Assembly (NCBI GenBank): GCA_015183035.1
Contig: JACZZP010000002.1
Coordinates: forward strand, 1,302,001-1,366,000
Direction of reading: 5' to 3'
DNA length: 64,000 bases
From: Meloidogyne chitwoodi
Lineage: Eukaryota > Nematoda > Chromadorea > Rhabditida > Meloidogynidae
Positions 39,687-51,262 of this stretch are shown in pieces; position 1 is the first letter of the stretch, and each line of letters begins with the position of its first letter. The notes under the pieces are model-generated. The model saw nothing but the letters and a program-made list of their open reading frames with translations, ran no database searches and was not told the DNA's origin. A program made the translations under genes and the position numbers.

Positions 39687-40642
39687 TCACAGGTTGCGTT
39701 CTGGCGCTTGCAGTACTCTACGGAAATTAGCTCCTCGAAATTTCTCTAGTTTTTTCTCTTTTTTCTTCATAAATTCTCTCCAAGAACCTCTCCTTTCATC
39801 TCGGCTTTCCTCATAATTTTTTCTGTATTCTTCTTCTAATTGACGTTTTTCGGAAGCAGTTTGCACTGCCTCAGCCAGACGACGCTTCTCATCGTTTGCA
39901 CGTTCCTCCAACGTTCTCCGTTTCTTCTCTTTATCTGCAAAACACTAAAAACAAAAATAATTAATTTTTAACGAAAATAACTTACTTTGGTAACAGTTAC
40001 CCATAATGCTCGAGCGTATCCAGCTGGGGTATCCTCTTCAACTGTATCTGGGCGACCATCCTATTAAAAAATAAGGAAATTAAAAATAAAGAAATGGATC
40101 AATTTTAATGAAAAAATAAATCTTTGATAATAATGAAAAAGAACTTGTAACGTTGTCTATCACCATAAGTGTCAATTATAAGTATTAAATCATTAACTCA
40201 TAATTGTTCTAAATCATTAGGATCAAATCGGACTTTAAACAGAAGAAATTAAAACATATTTAACTTTACGCATTTTTCGTTTTTTCTCGCTAATCTGAAC
40301 GGCCAATCGAGCCTTTGCCTCTTCATACATTTCTCTGCATCGTGCCACTTCGTCTGGATCCTCAAGGAGGGCTAATGCTTTTTTCAGCGCATCGAAAGCT
40401 CTTTCAGCACGCTCTCGATTGTCAGGATTTTTATCAGGGTGAATGAGTAAAGAAAGTTTTTTGTATTTTTTTCTGGCATCTTCAACGTTTGATTCAGGCT
40501 CAAGTTGTAACACTTCAAATGGATTCAAGTTCAAGTATGTGGAACCTGGACGAAGAATTCGATCGATTTGTTGTTCAGATGTGAGATTAGCATCACGTTT
40601 TTCAGTAAATTTTAAGTCAATATAGAATTGTTCGAAATCCAT
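39687..40642 (-). CDS. DNAJC8: DNAJC8, spliceosome-associated J protein
   Basis: Starts MDFEQFYIDLKFTEKRD at 40642. The J domain (about residues 37-105) has NPFEVLQLEPESNVEDARK, LSLLIHPDKNPDN with the HPD tripeptide, and AFDALKKALALLEDP. After one intron of about 190 bases the frame resumes with DGRPDTVEEDTPAGYARALW. A highly charged helix (LEERANDEKRRLAE, KKKEKKLEKFRG) closes with NFRRVLQAPERNL. Length and domain order match DNAJC8, an Hsp70 cochaperone in splicing complexes. Confidence 0.92.
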
Positions 40643-41156
40643 ATCTTAACTCTAAATAGAAACTCAAAAATTAATCATAAGAAACATAATAAAAATTTAT
40701 GAAAACTATTCTGCACCTCACTCTCACAGCACTTTCAGCCCGTTGACGCAAGCCGTGTCCTTACAAAATGGTACACGAAATTGCACGACATTTCGCCCCA
40801 ACAGCAAAAAATCGTAGGCTCGGGTAAACGAAATGGAAATGCAGTTTTTTGCCATAGAGACGAAATATCGAGCAATTTCATGTACAAAAATGTAGGGGAA
40901 GCGACGCACGCGCGAAAACTACTTGTTTACTATTTTCTTTATTCTCTTTTTCTCTTTCCAGCTCTCTTAATTTTCCACACTCTTTTCATCTAAATCCGAA
41001 GTAATACTTTGAAAGCCCAGTACAATTTTGCAAAATTTGAAAAATGTTGACTGGATTTTTTTTTAAATTATATAAATTCTTTATTCCTTACAAGAAAAAT
41101 AACTACGCTTTGATTTTTGCATTTTTTATTTAACATATTATAATTTATTCTTTTAG
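40643..41156. promoter_or_regulatory. Divergent region of DNAJC8 and ASH2L, with a foldback element
   Basis: Two genes diverge from here, so both promoters are expected. The main recognisable content is the foldback element at 40759-40895. A ttttag directly precedes the ASH2L ATG at 41157, a possible trans-splice acceptor. Confidence 0.5.
40759..40895. mobile_element. CGAAATGT-word foldback element, copy 2
   Basis: Left end CCTTACAAAATGGTACA and the inverse of the right end (CCTACATTTTTGTACA) are related, and both run into GAAATTGC-CGA-ATTTCG. The core shares ATTGCACGACATTTCG and TCGGGTAAACGAAATG with copy 1 near UBL7, in the same orientation. Confidence 0.72.
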
Positions 41157-44100
41157 ATGAGATTGAAAGTCTTAAGTCAGAATCAACAAAAAAAAGATTT
41201 AACTACTATTTCGGAATCAAATGCATTAAAAGAGCCCAAACAAGAGTCTTCGGCAAATTTTGATGATTATCCATGTTCTCCTTCAAATACTGATATCTCA
41301 ACGATTGTTTGCTATTGGTTTTAATTGGTTAACTTTAAAATATAAATTTTTAGTAACGGAGAGCGAAAACTTGGTGATTTAGAAGTTCAATGTTCTGGAT
41401 GTAAACGTTGGTTTCATCAGGCCTGCTTTAAAGATCTGGAAAATTTGTTAGTTTTTTAATTTTTTTTAATTTATCGCTTTAAAGTGGTGGTTTACCATTT
41501 ATGGTTTCTTATATGTTTTGCTGCAGAGGTTGTACACCAGAGAATAAGGAAAGATGGAACATTCGCAGTACAAGTTTGAATTTTTTTTAACAATCACAAG
41601 GTATAAAAGATAGACAATCTTCAACAATTGGGTTCCACCCCAAATAATCGCAGTGGCTAGTAAAAACGTGTTTTTAAGGGTTATCGAAGGCACTGATTAC
41701 GAATCTGATATTAGTTTTTTATTATCAAATTTTTAAAATCACAGATTTTATCAAGATTTTCGCTCATTTGCGGATTACATGATGGGCATAATGGAGGTAC
41801 AGACCATAAAATGTTACGTTGTTGTAAAAATTGAATAGCAGATTCGTTTGTATTAATAAGTTGAGTAATTTGGAAAATATCCATGTTAAAATCTGTGATT
41901 TTTAAAATTAGTGATAAGAAAAAACTGATATCGGATTCGTAATCAGCACATTCGATAACCCCTAAACACGTTTTTACTATGCCACTGCCATTATTTGGGG
42001 TGGCGCCCAAATTGTTGAAAAATGCCAAAAGATTATACTTATAATTATATCAAGAAAAAATTAATAATTAAACTGTGCGAATATAATAAATTGAATAGTT
42101 ATATCATAAATATAGGTGAATTGTTTTTGAATTTAAAACTTTCAAAATCAAATCATTTTCTTTCGTCTATATTAATGACACATTACTTTTTTATATTTAT
42201 TTTTATTCAGGTTATTCGTCAATGGCAGTAATGGCATTGGCAAATATGACACTTGAATATCGCATAAAACAGGTAAAAACAAGATGATTATAATTTTTCT
42301 TTTTTATTTAAGTATGGCTCCTCTAATTTTTCTTCGGCGCAAATATCTAATCCTTTCTTTTCGATTGATAAAGAAATTGTGCAATATATGGAGAAAAATT
42401 GGGTACTCTTAAAAAAGTTTTTTTGAAAATTTATTTTAAGGAATATTTATCTACAACTCCAAAACGACAAAAAAAGACTTGGCATTCGACAATTCTAAAA
42501 ATTTTGCAGAAAGAATCTGAACTTTTTGAACAAGATCCTAAAAACTGTAATTTCGCTCTAAGGGAAAAAGATCTTTTCCGTATTGGCCCAATGCATGAAT
42601 CAATTTTACAGGTTTCAGAAGAAAAAAATAAATTAAAAAAGATTTTTAAAGTTATTCAAGCGTGGTAGAGATGCAGCTGAACGAGAAGCAAATTCTTTAC
42701 AAATTAACGAGCAACAGATTTGTTCATTAAATTTAGATATTTCAACAAATTTTAATGATGGTCCAAAAACAAGAGGAGCAAGTAAACGAAAAGTTACCGC
42801 TTCTGTTGTTTCAAATTTCTCTACAAATTATGGTGGAAATGAAGGATTAAATACAAAATTTAATGGAAATGTTAATATATCTCAGCAGAAAAAGTCTAGA
42901 ATGTAAGAAAATTTTTTAAAATTTATTTTTTAATTTGAATAAATTTAGGGCTTCTGAATTTGCAACAGTTTCTATTAATGGACAATCAGAAATGACAGTT
43001 GAATTTCCTTTTAATCGTGAAGGATATAGATATTATCTTGTAGAAAAAGATCCAAATATTTTAAATAGGTTATTTAATCATTATTTTAAACTATTTTTTG
43101 TTAAGGGATCGTTTTGATAGAGAAGTATGTAACATCAGAGCCGTTCAAATACCCTCACATATTCACCGAATTGTTGTTAGTTTATTTTTTCCCTAATATT
43201 ATATTAAAATGTTTTTTTAGATTCCACAACTCGTTACACTTTCACTAAACGATAGAGCTAGTCATGTGAGATTTTTTTATTTTTTATGAAAATGTTTTGA
43301 TTTTAGCTACTTTTGGACATAGACAATTTAACTGTAACAGGAAATGATGGTAAGAATATTTCTATCTTTATTTTTTTAATTAAAATGTATAATTTTTAAA
43401 TTGTTTTCTTTTAGGTTATTCTTCTGTTCGTGCCACACATTCAGTCAGTCATGGAAAATGGTATTTTGAGGTTAAAAAAGATTTAATTTTTTAAATAAAA
43501 CTTTTTTTTTATAAACAGATGGAATTTCTGAGCCAGCCTGGAGATTCGCATGTTCGTATCGGATGGGCACAACCTTTTTGTGAGAAAATAAATTTAAAAA
43601 CTAATTATTTTATTCAGCTGCTCTACAAGCATGCGTTGGATATTCTAAATTCAGTTATAGTTGGAGAAGCAAGCATGGTACTGCCTTTCATGACGGTAAG
43701 AGTAATTTAAATATATTACTCATTGTGGTTTAAGGTTATGGCCGAAGCTATCATCGACAAGGATTTAAACAAGGAGATATTATTGGTAAATGTAAAATAT
43801 AGTTTTTTAAAATAAAATTAAGGCTGTTTAATTGATTTACCGTCTATGGATGTAAATGTTATTGGCGAGCAACTCCACCTATCGGATATATTACCTCCCT
43901 CAAGAAAGGATTGTGACCTGATAAAATTTAAGCAAAATTACTTTTTTGAAGAAAAGGAAGAAACACAACAAGCACTTCAAAATCTACAGCCACTTCTAAA
44001 CTCTAAAGTAAAATATTCTTATTAATATGCTGATATAAATTTATTCTAAACTTGTTAGATTGAATTCTTTCTTAACGGCCAAAGTTGTGGTGTGGCATTC

Positions 44101-44399
44101 CGTGATATTTTTGCTGGTCATTACTTTCCTGCTGTTTCCCTGTTTCACTATGCACGCGTTCGGTTAAACTTTGGGCCGGATTTTCGAAGAATTCCAGAAT
44201 GTGTAAGAAATCATAGTGTTAAACCGATGAGTGGAAGACCTGAACAAATGCAGACAGAGCAAGTATTATCCGACATCATCCACATGGTTTTTATTAATTT
44301 TTAAAACTTTATATTGAAAATTAGGTTGTCAACGAAGAGGAATTGGATAGACGGAATGTAAATTTTTTCGACGCAATTTTAACGAAGGACAGAACTTGA
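41157..44399 (+). CDS. ASH2L: ASH2L, core subunit of SET1/MLL methyltransferase complexes
   Basis: The protein supports H3K4 methylation with WDR5, RBBP5 and DPY30. The N-terminal PHD-like finger is visible (VCYC, EVQCSGCKRWFHQACF, FCCRGCTPENKERW). A winged-helix segment follows (MAVMALANMTLEYR, KKTWHSTILKIL, FALREKDLF). The SPRY domain carries HSVSHGKWYFE, DSHVRIGWAQP, GYGRSYHRQGFKQGDIIGC, FLNGQSCGVAFRDI and GHYFPAVSLF. Near the C-terminus, KPMSGRPEQ and then QTEQVLSDIIHMV occupy the place of the DPY30-binding helix of human ASH2L. A long intron (41571-42210) holds a MITE, and the frame joins across it (RST-S-YSSMAV). About a dozen exons; all joins I checked keep frame. Confidence 0.93.
41613..42026. 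mobile_element. Long-armed MITE in ASH2L intron
   Basis: Inverted arms of about 140 bases start GACAATCTTCAACAATT at the left and read GGCATTTTTCAACAATTT at the right (reverse complement). The arms share ACCCCAAATAAT, AGTAAAAACGTGTTT and GCTGATTACGAATC-like blocks. AAAAGATA (41605-41612) and AAAAGATT (42027-42034) flank it, seven of eight bases alike. There is no coding capacity. Confidence 0.8.
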
Positions 44400-45041
44400 A
44401 AACAAAAATTATTTTCCGAAAATTAATATTTTTCTTAACATTAATAATTTTAATTAAATTAAAATTTAGTTAAATATATTACAGGAAAATTAAATAGGAG
44501 ATAAAGAATTTTAAATGGTAAACCTTGTTAATTTTGGTATATGAGACGAATAAACTATCATTTGAAATACCTAATTCGGGTTAGGGCACTTTTTAAAACT
44601 GAGTTTAAGTCCGAGACATCGTATAGTTAGGGTGGTATCTATGGTTCAATATGACAAATGAGGTGTAATTAGACAAATCTCTACTTTAGCCATGATACAG
44701 GTCCTGAAAATCGAAAAACCATGGGAGTAAGCATTTTTGGCGAAAAATTATATGATAGCTATTTGCTTGTTTACACTTACAGAAACCAAATACCGCAGAA
44801 TTTAGGGCAAGTCTGGCCCGATGTTTAGTTTTAATAAAAATAAAAGAATATAAGAAAAAATGATATTTAATGATTAATTATTTCGGACACCCAATGTGCA
44901 TTCTAGCTCAAAACGCTTCTGTTGTACTTTGCCATATCTGAATTAAGGGAATTAAAACTTTACACCTTCCGCTTCCAAGTATGATTGATTTTGTACTTTA
45001 AGTTATTTCCCCCGGTTAGCATTAAATATACGCTACTACAT
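44400..45041. other. Convergent intergenic region, no gene seen
   Basis: The 3' ends of ASH2L (+) and SMARCD (-) face each other over about 640 bases. Composition is less AT-rich than most gaps here, which hints at decayed insertion DNA, but I could find no terminal repeats. Confidence 0.4.
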
Positions 45042-47387
45042 TTAAATAATTACATGTAACGGTGGACGCCCTCTTGCATGTCGGGCTGCAAATATTTTTC
45101 CACTCGACGTTCTATCTCATTATCATTTACAGATGCTCCAACTAATGTCTAAACAAAAGTAAATTAATCTAAAATGTTAAATGAAAACACCAACTCTTAG
45201 GTCATTGCTTTGTGAGATAAGCCAATCTTGAACAAACTGTTGTGGATCCTCAGAAAAACCAGCAAAAAAATCCCTCTTATGTTTTAGCTCATTTATATTG
45301 TCAACAATTTCGTGAATCTATAAAAAATAAAATCAAGTTCTATATGAAATACTTTTTGGTCATAAGCCATTATTTCTTGGTAGTTCGAGTTGGACTGAAG
45401 AAATGTCGATTGCATTTGTTTGACTGGGTCATCCAACTCAACATCTATCTGTTAACAAAATTGAATGTTAATTGACCTTTGAAGTAAAATAAAATTTTCA
45501 CTTATGATATCTCATGTGTATGGTTGATTTTTATCATTCGAAAGAACTCGATGAGCTGAACCGAGTGGTACCAAAATCAAAAGGATAACAAATAAATATT
45601 CTTGATACCACAAGATTAAGCTCTTTTGTATTCAAAAAATCAATATATGAGAGAAACAAGTGAGTAATCCTATATAGAAATGGAAACGGGTCCGGGACCC
45701 GGTCCCGTTTCCGGGTCCCTTTACCCGATTTTTTGAGTCACCGGGTTGAAATCGGGACCCGGAATTCCGGATTTACCCGGTTCGGGTCCTCCTCATTAAA
45801 TTACCAATTCCCGGTCCTTTTTCCCGGGTTCCAGGCCGGGACCCGATTATTCTTGCATCGGGAAAAAAAACCCTGAAATCCGGGTTTACCCGGTTCGGGT
45901 CCCGGCCGGTCACTCAATATTTCAAATACCCGGACCCAGTTTTTTCAAAATTCCCTACACTAATCCTATATTAAATAAGAGTTAATAAACAGTAAAAAAT
46001 AACCTACATCATAACAGGCAGTATTCTTATTATCACTCGCATTTGAAGCATCCCATTTTATAACGTGATGAATTACTAATGGATCTGGTTGCTGAAGTAA
46101 TTGTTGTAACCTTTGTGGAACTTCCATAAAACGCATCCTCGTGCAGTTAAAAACTTGTTCAAAATAATGATCACAAATAATTACATCGTGATCTGTTGCA
46201 TCCTGCGATGTAAAAATTAGTAACAAATTTTTGTTAAATTTATAATTAGATGAAAATTTGACTTGAAGTTTATGTGTTTTAATATATTGCCAAAGTGCCT
46301 CAATAATACGCATTCGAGTTTCAACTGGAATTCCCAACAACTTAGCCAATCGAGGATGCAATTTAAACTTCATAGGCTGATGATCAAGAAGTAAAAGAAT
46401 TGTGCATTTTACATCCATATTTCCCGGTCGTTTCACCTATAGAAAATTTTGAAGAAAAAACTTTAAAAAACTTGAAATCCGTCGGTCTCGCCGGTCTGTG
46501 GTGTACGATGCCACTCAACAAGATGATTGTCAGGTCCATATATATTTTTATCCAATTCAATAACCAAACTTTTAAAAAACGAACTAAACTTTCGTTTCTG
46601 ATGCATAAAAGTTGTTGTACATGTGCCAGTTGATGTTCCTCTTTGAACAGCAGTAAGAGGAGGAGGAATGGTTGTGGAAGAAGCTGAAGAAGAAAAAGAG
46701 CCGCCGCTTCGACCTAAAGCCGGAATTGATGATACGGATGTATTGAAAGAAACTCCAGGATTTTGTGGAAGTGAAGCAGATTCATCTAGAAGACGACCTT
46801 CGACACGTAATTCCCACATCGGAATAACACCTTCATCTCCCTCATGCTTTAAAATGAAAGATTTATATGTTGTTTTTGACTCTCAATTATTGTTAATTTA
46901 CTAAGGAAATAACTTAAAAATTAAATTTAAAAGGAGATCAACCTCAGGTTCTTTTCCATGTACAAATGAATGTGAAACATAAATGCGCAATTTGCGCTTA
47001 ATCTTTAATGGTCGTTTTAATGCTTCCTGAATTTCCAAACGTTTTCTTGCTATAAGGGCATCCAATTTTTGCTCATAAGTTAGTAAACATGAGTAAGCAT
47101 CTGCTTCAGGAACAAGCTGACGGATCTTAAATCAAAAGGAAAAAAGTAAAAATTAAATAACGTACTTCGGGCATAATGACTCGATCAACTAGACGGCGCC
47201 TTTTCCGAGCAGCAGAAACAAAATTCTGTATTTGTTGTTGACGTCCAGATTGTTGTGTAAATTGCATTTGTTGAATAAGGGGACGACGAGAAACATTTGT
47301 TTGCTGTTGTTGACTGCCGTGTAAATATCGCGTTTGCTGGGGGGTAGTAATATTCTGTTGTTGAGTAACAGATGATCGTTGAATCAT
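45042..47387 (-). CDS. SMARCD: SMARCD/BAF60 subunit of SWI/SNF
   Basis: Starts [16 protein letters not shown] at 47387 with a Gln-rich N-terminus. It continues with [40 protein letters not shown], and [16 protein letters not shown], then [13 protein letters not shown]. The SWIB domain follows ([20 protein letters not shown], then [16 protein letters not shown] and [10 protein letters not shown]). The C-terminal part [20 protein letters not shown] and [14 protein letters not shown] ends in GRPPLHVII. This is the family's full layout. BAF60 links the remodeller to transcription factors. A GC-rich element sits in the intron after CYDV. Confidence 0.93.
45676..45960. mobile_element. GC-rich element made of ACCCGG/CCGGGT words, with TSD
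   Basis: TAATCCTATAT lies directly on both sides (45665-45675 and 45961-45971), an 11-base direct repeat that looks like a target duplication. The interior repeats ACCCGG, CCGGGT and GGGACCCGG dozens of times. The gattttttgag segment and the tttttcaaaattcc end match the element at 16442-16614, though the word differs. It lies in an intron of SMARCD. Confidence 0.8.
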
Positions 47388-48023
47388 TTAATAAGATTAA
47401 TAAGCCTTTGAAATGAAATTAAACGATTGAATTAATTGATTTTTCCGCACTAGATATTATGATCCTATAAATTCGACAGTAAACTTAAACGCTAAAAATT
47501 GAACTTAAAACGAGTGTTGACAATGCCCGAGCTTAAGATTGAGAAGAATTATATCCCGGTATATTGAAACAAAAAAAATAGAAGAAAATACCTGTAATGA
47601 TTCTGTTATTCGGGAAAAATTCGGTGCTGATAGATTCCGACAGTGGCTGTTTTCGACAGTAAAATAAAACTCTAAGAATCTTACTTAAAAACGAGTTTTT
47701 GGGGCAATGTCCGGGCTTAGGGATATAATAAATATATCCGGATGTCTTGCAACAAAAAACCGTAAGAAATTTCATAAGTATCCGAAGATCCGGATTTAGG
47801 CAGACAGTTAGAAAACGAGAAATAGTTCACTGACGAAAACAACCACTGTCGAAAACTGTTTCCACGAAAAATTCTCCTTCTCTTATTTTTTCATTTTAAA
47901 AAATGATCGAAAGACCAACGGGATGGAATGGTCAGGCATAAAGTAAAACTGAATTGCAGTCGAAAAATTTTGCTTATAAAATACATAACATATTACGGTT
48001 TAAATTTTTATATTATTTTTGTA
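47388..48023. promoter_or_regulatory. Divergent upstream region of SMARCD and RRP6-like gene
   Basis: Both promoters should lie in this 636-base gap. It contains two diverged direct copies of a 120-base unit. I see no gene. Confidence 0.5.
47472..47770. repeat. Two diverged direct repeats of about 120 bases
   Basis: Copy 1 (47472-47590) and copy 2 (47652-47770) both run TTCGACAGTAAA, CTTAAAA(A)CGAGT, CAATG(C/T)CCG(A/G)GCTTA, a CGG(A/T) triplet in an AT run, CAACAAAAA-type A-run and (A/G)AGAAAAT/AAGAAAT. They are clearly related but much diverged. Their nature is unknown. Confidence 0.6.
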
Positions 48024-50071
48024 ATGAGTAAAATAACGCCAACGGATCTAACGGATATTGGAAATAAAATTAAGGTTAAAACCTAAAAATTATTAAGTTA
48101 TCTAAATTTTAGAAACTTCAATCAACAACAGCCTATGTCGTTAAAATTAGTAATCAGATGCCACTAATTGGAGATGGTTTTGAATTATATGCTACATTTC
48201 CTCAATTTAATCAATTTATGCATACTCAGCGAAATAGAATTATTAATGCGTAATTTTTATTTTCAAAAGAAAATTACAATTTTTGTTTTAGACTGCGTAG
48301 AATATCAAGCGAAGTAGGACTTAAATCTTTGAAAATTAATGAGCGATCTTTAGAAGAAATTACTCAAATTGTTTCTGTAAACGATAGGCTTGTGGATAGC
48401 ATTGTTTGTTTTTTATTTTTCTTAAATACATCCCTTTAAAATCTTATAATCTAAATAAGGAATTTCAATTTATGTTGTTTACCTAAATTAAATAGTTATA
48501 TTTTTTATAAAATAAAAAATGTTTTAGGTTCGTATTTTTGACGAACATCAAGCTAAGCTGAATAAAGACAGAATCAACGTTCGAGAAATTGACCTTGGCG
48601 CAGAATGCATTTCTGGCTCTACATCAACGTCTTCTATTGGAATTCCATCTAGAATTATTAAACGAACTCACTGTGAAAAGAAAACAACCGTTACTGTGGT
48701 AATCATTTTGTTTATTTTTTGATAATATTTGAACATAAAACAATTTGTTATATTAAATTTTGCTTATGTTAGGAATTTTATATTTCATTTAAATTTTTTA
48801 TTTATTTTATTTTAATAATCTGAATTTTCCTTTTATAATTATTAACAGCCAAAACAATCGAAAAACTATAAAGAACTTATAAATAGTCGACAACTTAATA
48901 ATCGACAAATTTTTGCATTAGAGCAACTTTGGCTCTGGCGTGATGTGCTTGCTAAAGAATATGATAAATCTTTTTATTATGTATTACCCGATCATATGAT
49001 GCTTAAAATTGCAGAGGTTTTTTATAAATTATTTTCAATTGTATTATTATATTTGAGCTATTACCACGCGAACCTAGCGGTATTTTGGCTTGCTGTGCAC
49101 CGGTTCCACGTTTGGTTCGTCATGAATTGGAATCTCTTGCTAGGTTATTTCTCTATTAAAAAAAATAATTTTTATTATTATTTAGAATATTAAGAATAGC
49201 AAGAGAACTTCCATTTGAACAAACATTAGTTGAAAATTCAAATAATTTATCAAAGCAAAATCAAACTGGCACTGAGGGATTAAATAAATTTGATAATTGT
49301 ATCAACGGTTTCAAGGCAAAACTTGAATATCGTTTTGATATTAGCAAACTTTTAAAGTCTGATGATAAAGAAGAAAATTTTAGGAAATTCTCGACAAATA
49401 AAAATTTACAAATATTTAATAGCTCAAATATAATAAAGGAAAATGATGAAGAAAAAAGTAAAAATGAAGGCAAAGATTTACGTCGAGTATTACTTTCTGG
49501 AGTTATTGAAGAAACAAAAATAAAAAAGTTAATTTTTATATTGTTTAAAAGTAAAAATATTTCAATTTTTTTTAGATCAAATTCTTGTAAAGAAAGAGCA
49601 TTAAATATTCAGGAATATTTTGAACAGCAATGGGCTAGTCCTTATGAAATTTATTTAGTAGCTTTGATGGTAAATAAATGAATAAATATATATTCATTTT
49701 AAAAATATTTTAGGATTCAAAGCAAATTGAAGAAAAAAAATTTATTCAAAAACAGACAACAATTAAAAAAGAAATGCAACAAAATAAGAGGGGATATTCA
49801 CATTTGGATGAAGAAGAAAAAGTTGATGAAGATTTAGAAATTATTAATGAAAAACAAATAAAAATTGACGATAAAATTATCAAAACAAATAAAGAAATTA
49901 TAATTAATTTGGATGATGAAGAGGAACTTGAGGAACGTGAATTTTTTGCTAATCCATCAAATTTAACTAAAAAAGCTAAAAAAAAGATGCGTCAAAAGGT
50001 TTTTTTTTTAAATTAAGTTAATTATTTTAAATTAAATTTAGTTACGTAAAACTGCTGATATTCAATTATAA
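48024..50071 (+). CDS. RRP6/EXOSC10-like protein lacking the exonuclease domain
   Basis: Ten exons (48024-48074, 48113-48249, 48292-48403, 48528-48698, 48849-49016, 49058 to about 49141, then about 49187, 49576, 49714 and 50042-50071) give about 490 residues; human EXOSC10 has 885. The N-terminal PMC2NT region is clear (LIGDGFELYATFPQFNQFM, QRNRIINALRRI, VNDRLVDSIVRI). The HRDC domain is strong (NRQIFALEQLWLWRD, YYVLPDHMMLKIAELLPREP, ILACCAPVPRLVRHELESL). The C-terminus is charged with a KKAKKKMRQKLRK tail as in RRP6. Only about 60 residues separate the two domains, with no DEDD motif, and the two introns there (124 and 150 bases) are too short to hide the domain. The protein may be a non-catalytic paralogue of the nuclear exosome cofactor. 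Confidence 0.82.
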
Positions 50072-50635
50072 GTTGATATAAAAAAGAGATATTTATTTAA
50101 AAAGATTTAATCTATTGTTTTCTAAGAATTAATTTTATGTCCATCACATAAAATAAATGTGGATAATAATTTTGCCTTAAAATTCTTTTTTTTTTGTTGT
50201 TGATAATTAAAAAATATACATTAAAAATGTTATAAAAGGAGCTTCTTTTTAATGGATTGAACTTAAAGAAAATTATTTATTCTCTAATAGAGAATATTTT
50301 AATAAAGGAACTAAATTTATTATTTTTTTAAATTAAATTTTATATTTAAATTATTTAGAAGAGTTTCTTTTTATATGTATTTTACTAAGAGAATATTTTT
50401 TAAGAGAAAGAACATCAAAAATATTTTTATTTATCTGAATTTTTTAATTTGCAGTTTATATATAGCTACCAATAAAAATAATATGTACTTCATTTTTATA
50501 GCAGCAACTTTCGCAAGAAAATCGATTGTTGCGTTGCAACTAATTTCTGACGACAGACTGACATTTGTATATTTTTTGAATGTTTTATTTTGCATTTTTT
50601 AAAAAAGCTTAAATATAAGAAAAATTTTGAGAAAA
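50072..50635. other. Intergenic, AT-rich, no gene seen
   Basis: It lies between two + strand genes. A 75-codon open frame at 50375-50602 is hydrophobic by composition only and was not called. Confidence 0.45.
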
Positions 50636-51096
50636 ATGAATAAAAAATATTTAACAAAAATATTAATAATTTTTTATTTAATAATTATTTTAACTACAGT
50701 AAAATCATCAGAAAATAATGAAGATATTGAAACTTCCAATTCATTTGATGGACCAATTCAGATTGTAGAAAAAGAAGAAAGAATTTCTCCTCAATTATCT
50801 CAACAAGAGGATAATAATAATTTAAATGAAAAAATAATTGTTAAAGGTTATAAAAGAAAGAAAATATTAAAATAATTATTAAAATTCTAAAACTTTTAGA
50901 TAATTTTGTTAATTAAAATATTTAAAAAAATTTAAAATTATTTTCAGATGAACTGGAACAAAATATTTCAACTAAAAATAAAACATTTGATAAAACAAAA
51001 GAAAAGAATTCCTCTAAAATACACAAATGTTCATTTATATTAACAATAATTTTTATTATTTTTCATGTTTATATTTTATTAAAAAATCAATTTTAA
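50636..51096 (+). CDS. Small secreted or membrane protein, unknown
   Basis: Two exons (50636-50846 and 50948-51096) join in phase to about 119 residues. The N-terminus has a clear signal peptide (LTKILIIFYLIIILTTVKSS). A polar, acidic middle follows (ENNEDIETSNSFDGPIQ, EKEERISPQL, DELEQNIS), then a C-terminal hydrophobic segment (FILTIIFIIFHVYILL) and a short KNQF tail. It could be a type I membrane protein or a GPI-anchored protein. I do not recognise a family. Convergent with cullin-1. Confidence 0.6.
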
Positions 51097-51262
51097 TTTC
51101 TTTTTACTTAAATAAAAATAATTTTTATATAATTAAAAAATTTATTTTTAATATTTAAAAACGGTGATTGATGACAAACAACTGTGAGCATTACAACTTT
51201 TATATTTATTTATGTCAAAAAGTGTTGTCATTCTTTTTTTCTTTATATAATTAGCAAGGAGA

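Noticed and set aside
45676..45960. GC-rich word cluster considered as a CpG-island promoter
   Set aside because: It is flanked by an 11-base direct repeat and lies inside an intron, and related copies occur elsewhere, so an inserted element explains it better.
46400..46904. Plus-strand open frames of 77 and 78 codons opposite SMARCD
   Set aside because: They are antisense to well-supported SMARCD exons.
50375..50602. Hydrophobic open frame of 75 codons upstream of the small secreted protein
   Set aside because: Composition follows base bias only, no signal-peptide structure or splice context makes it convincing.
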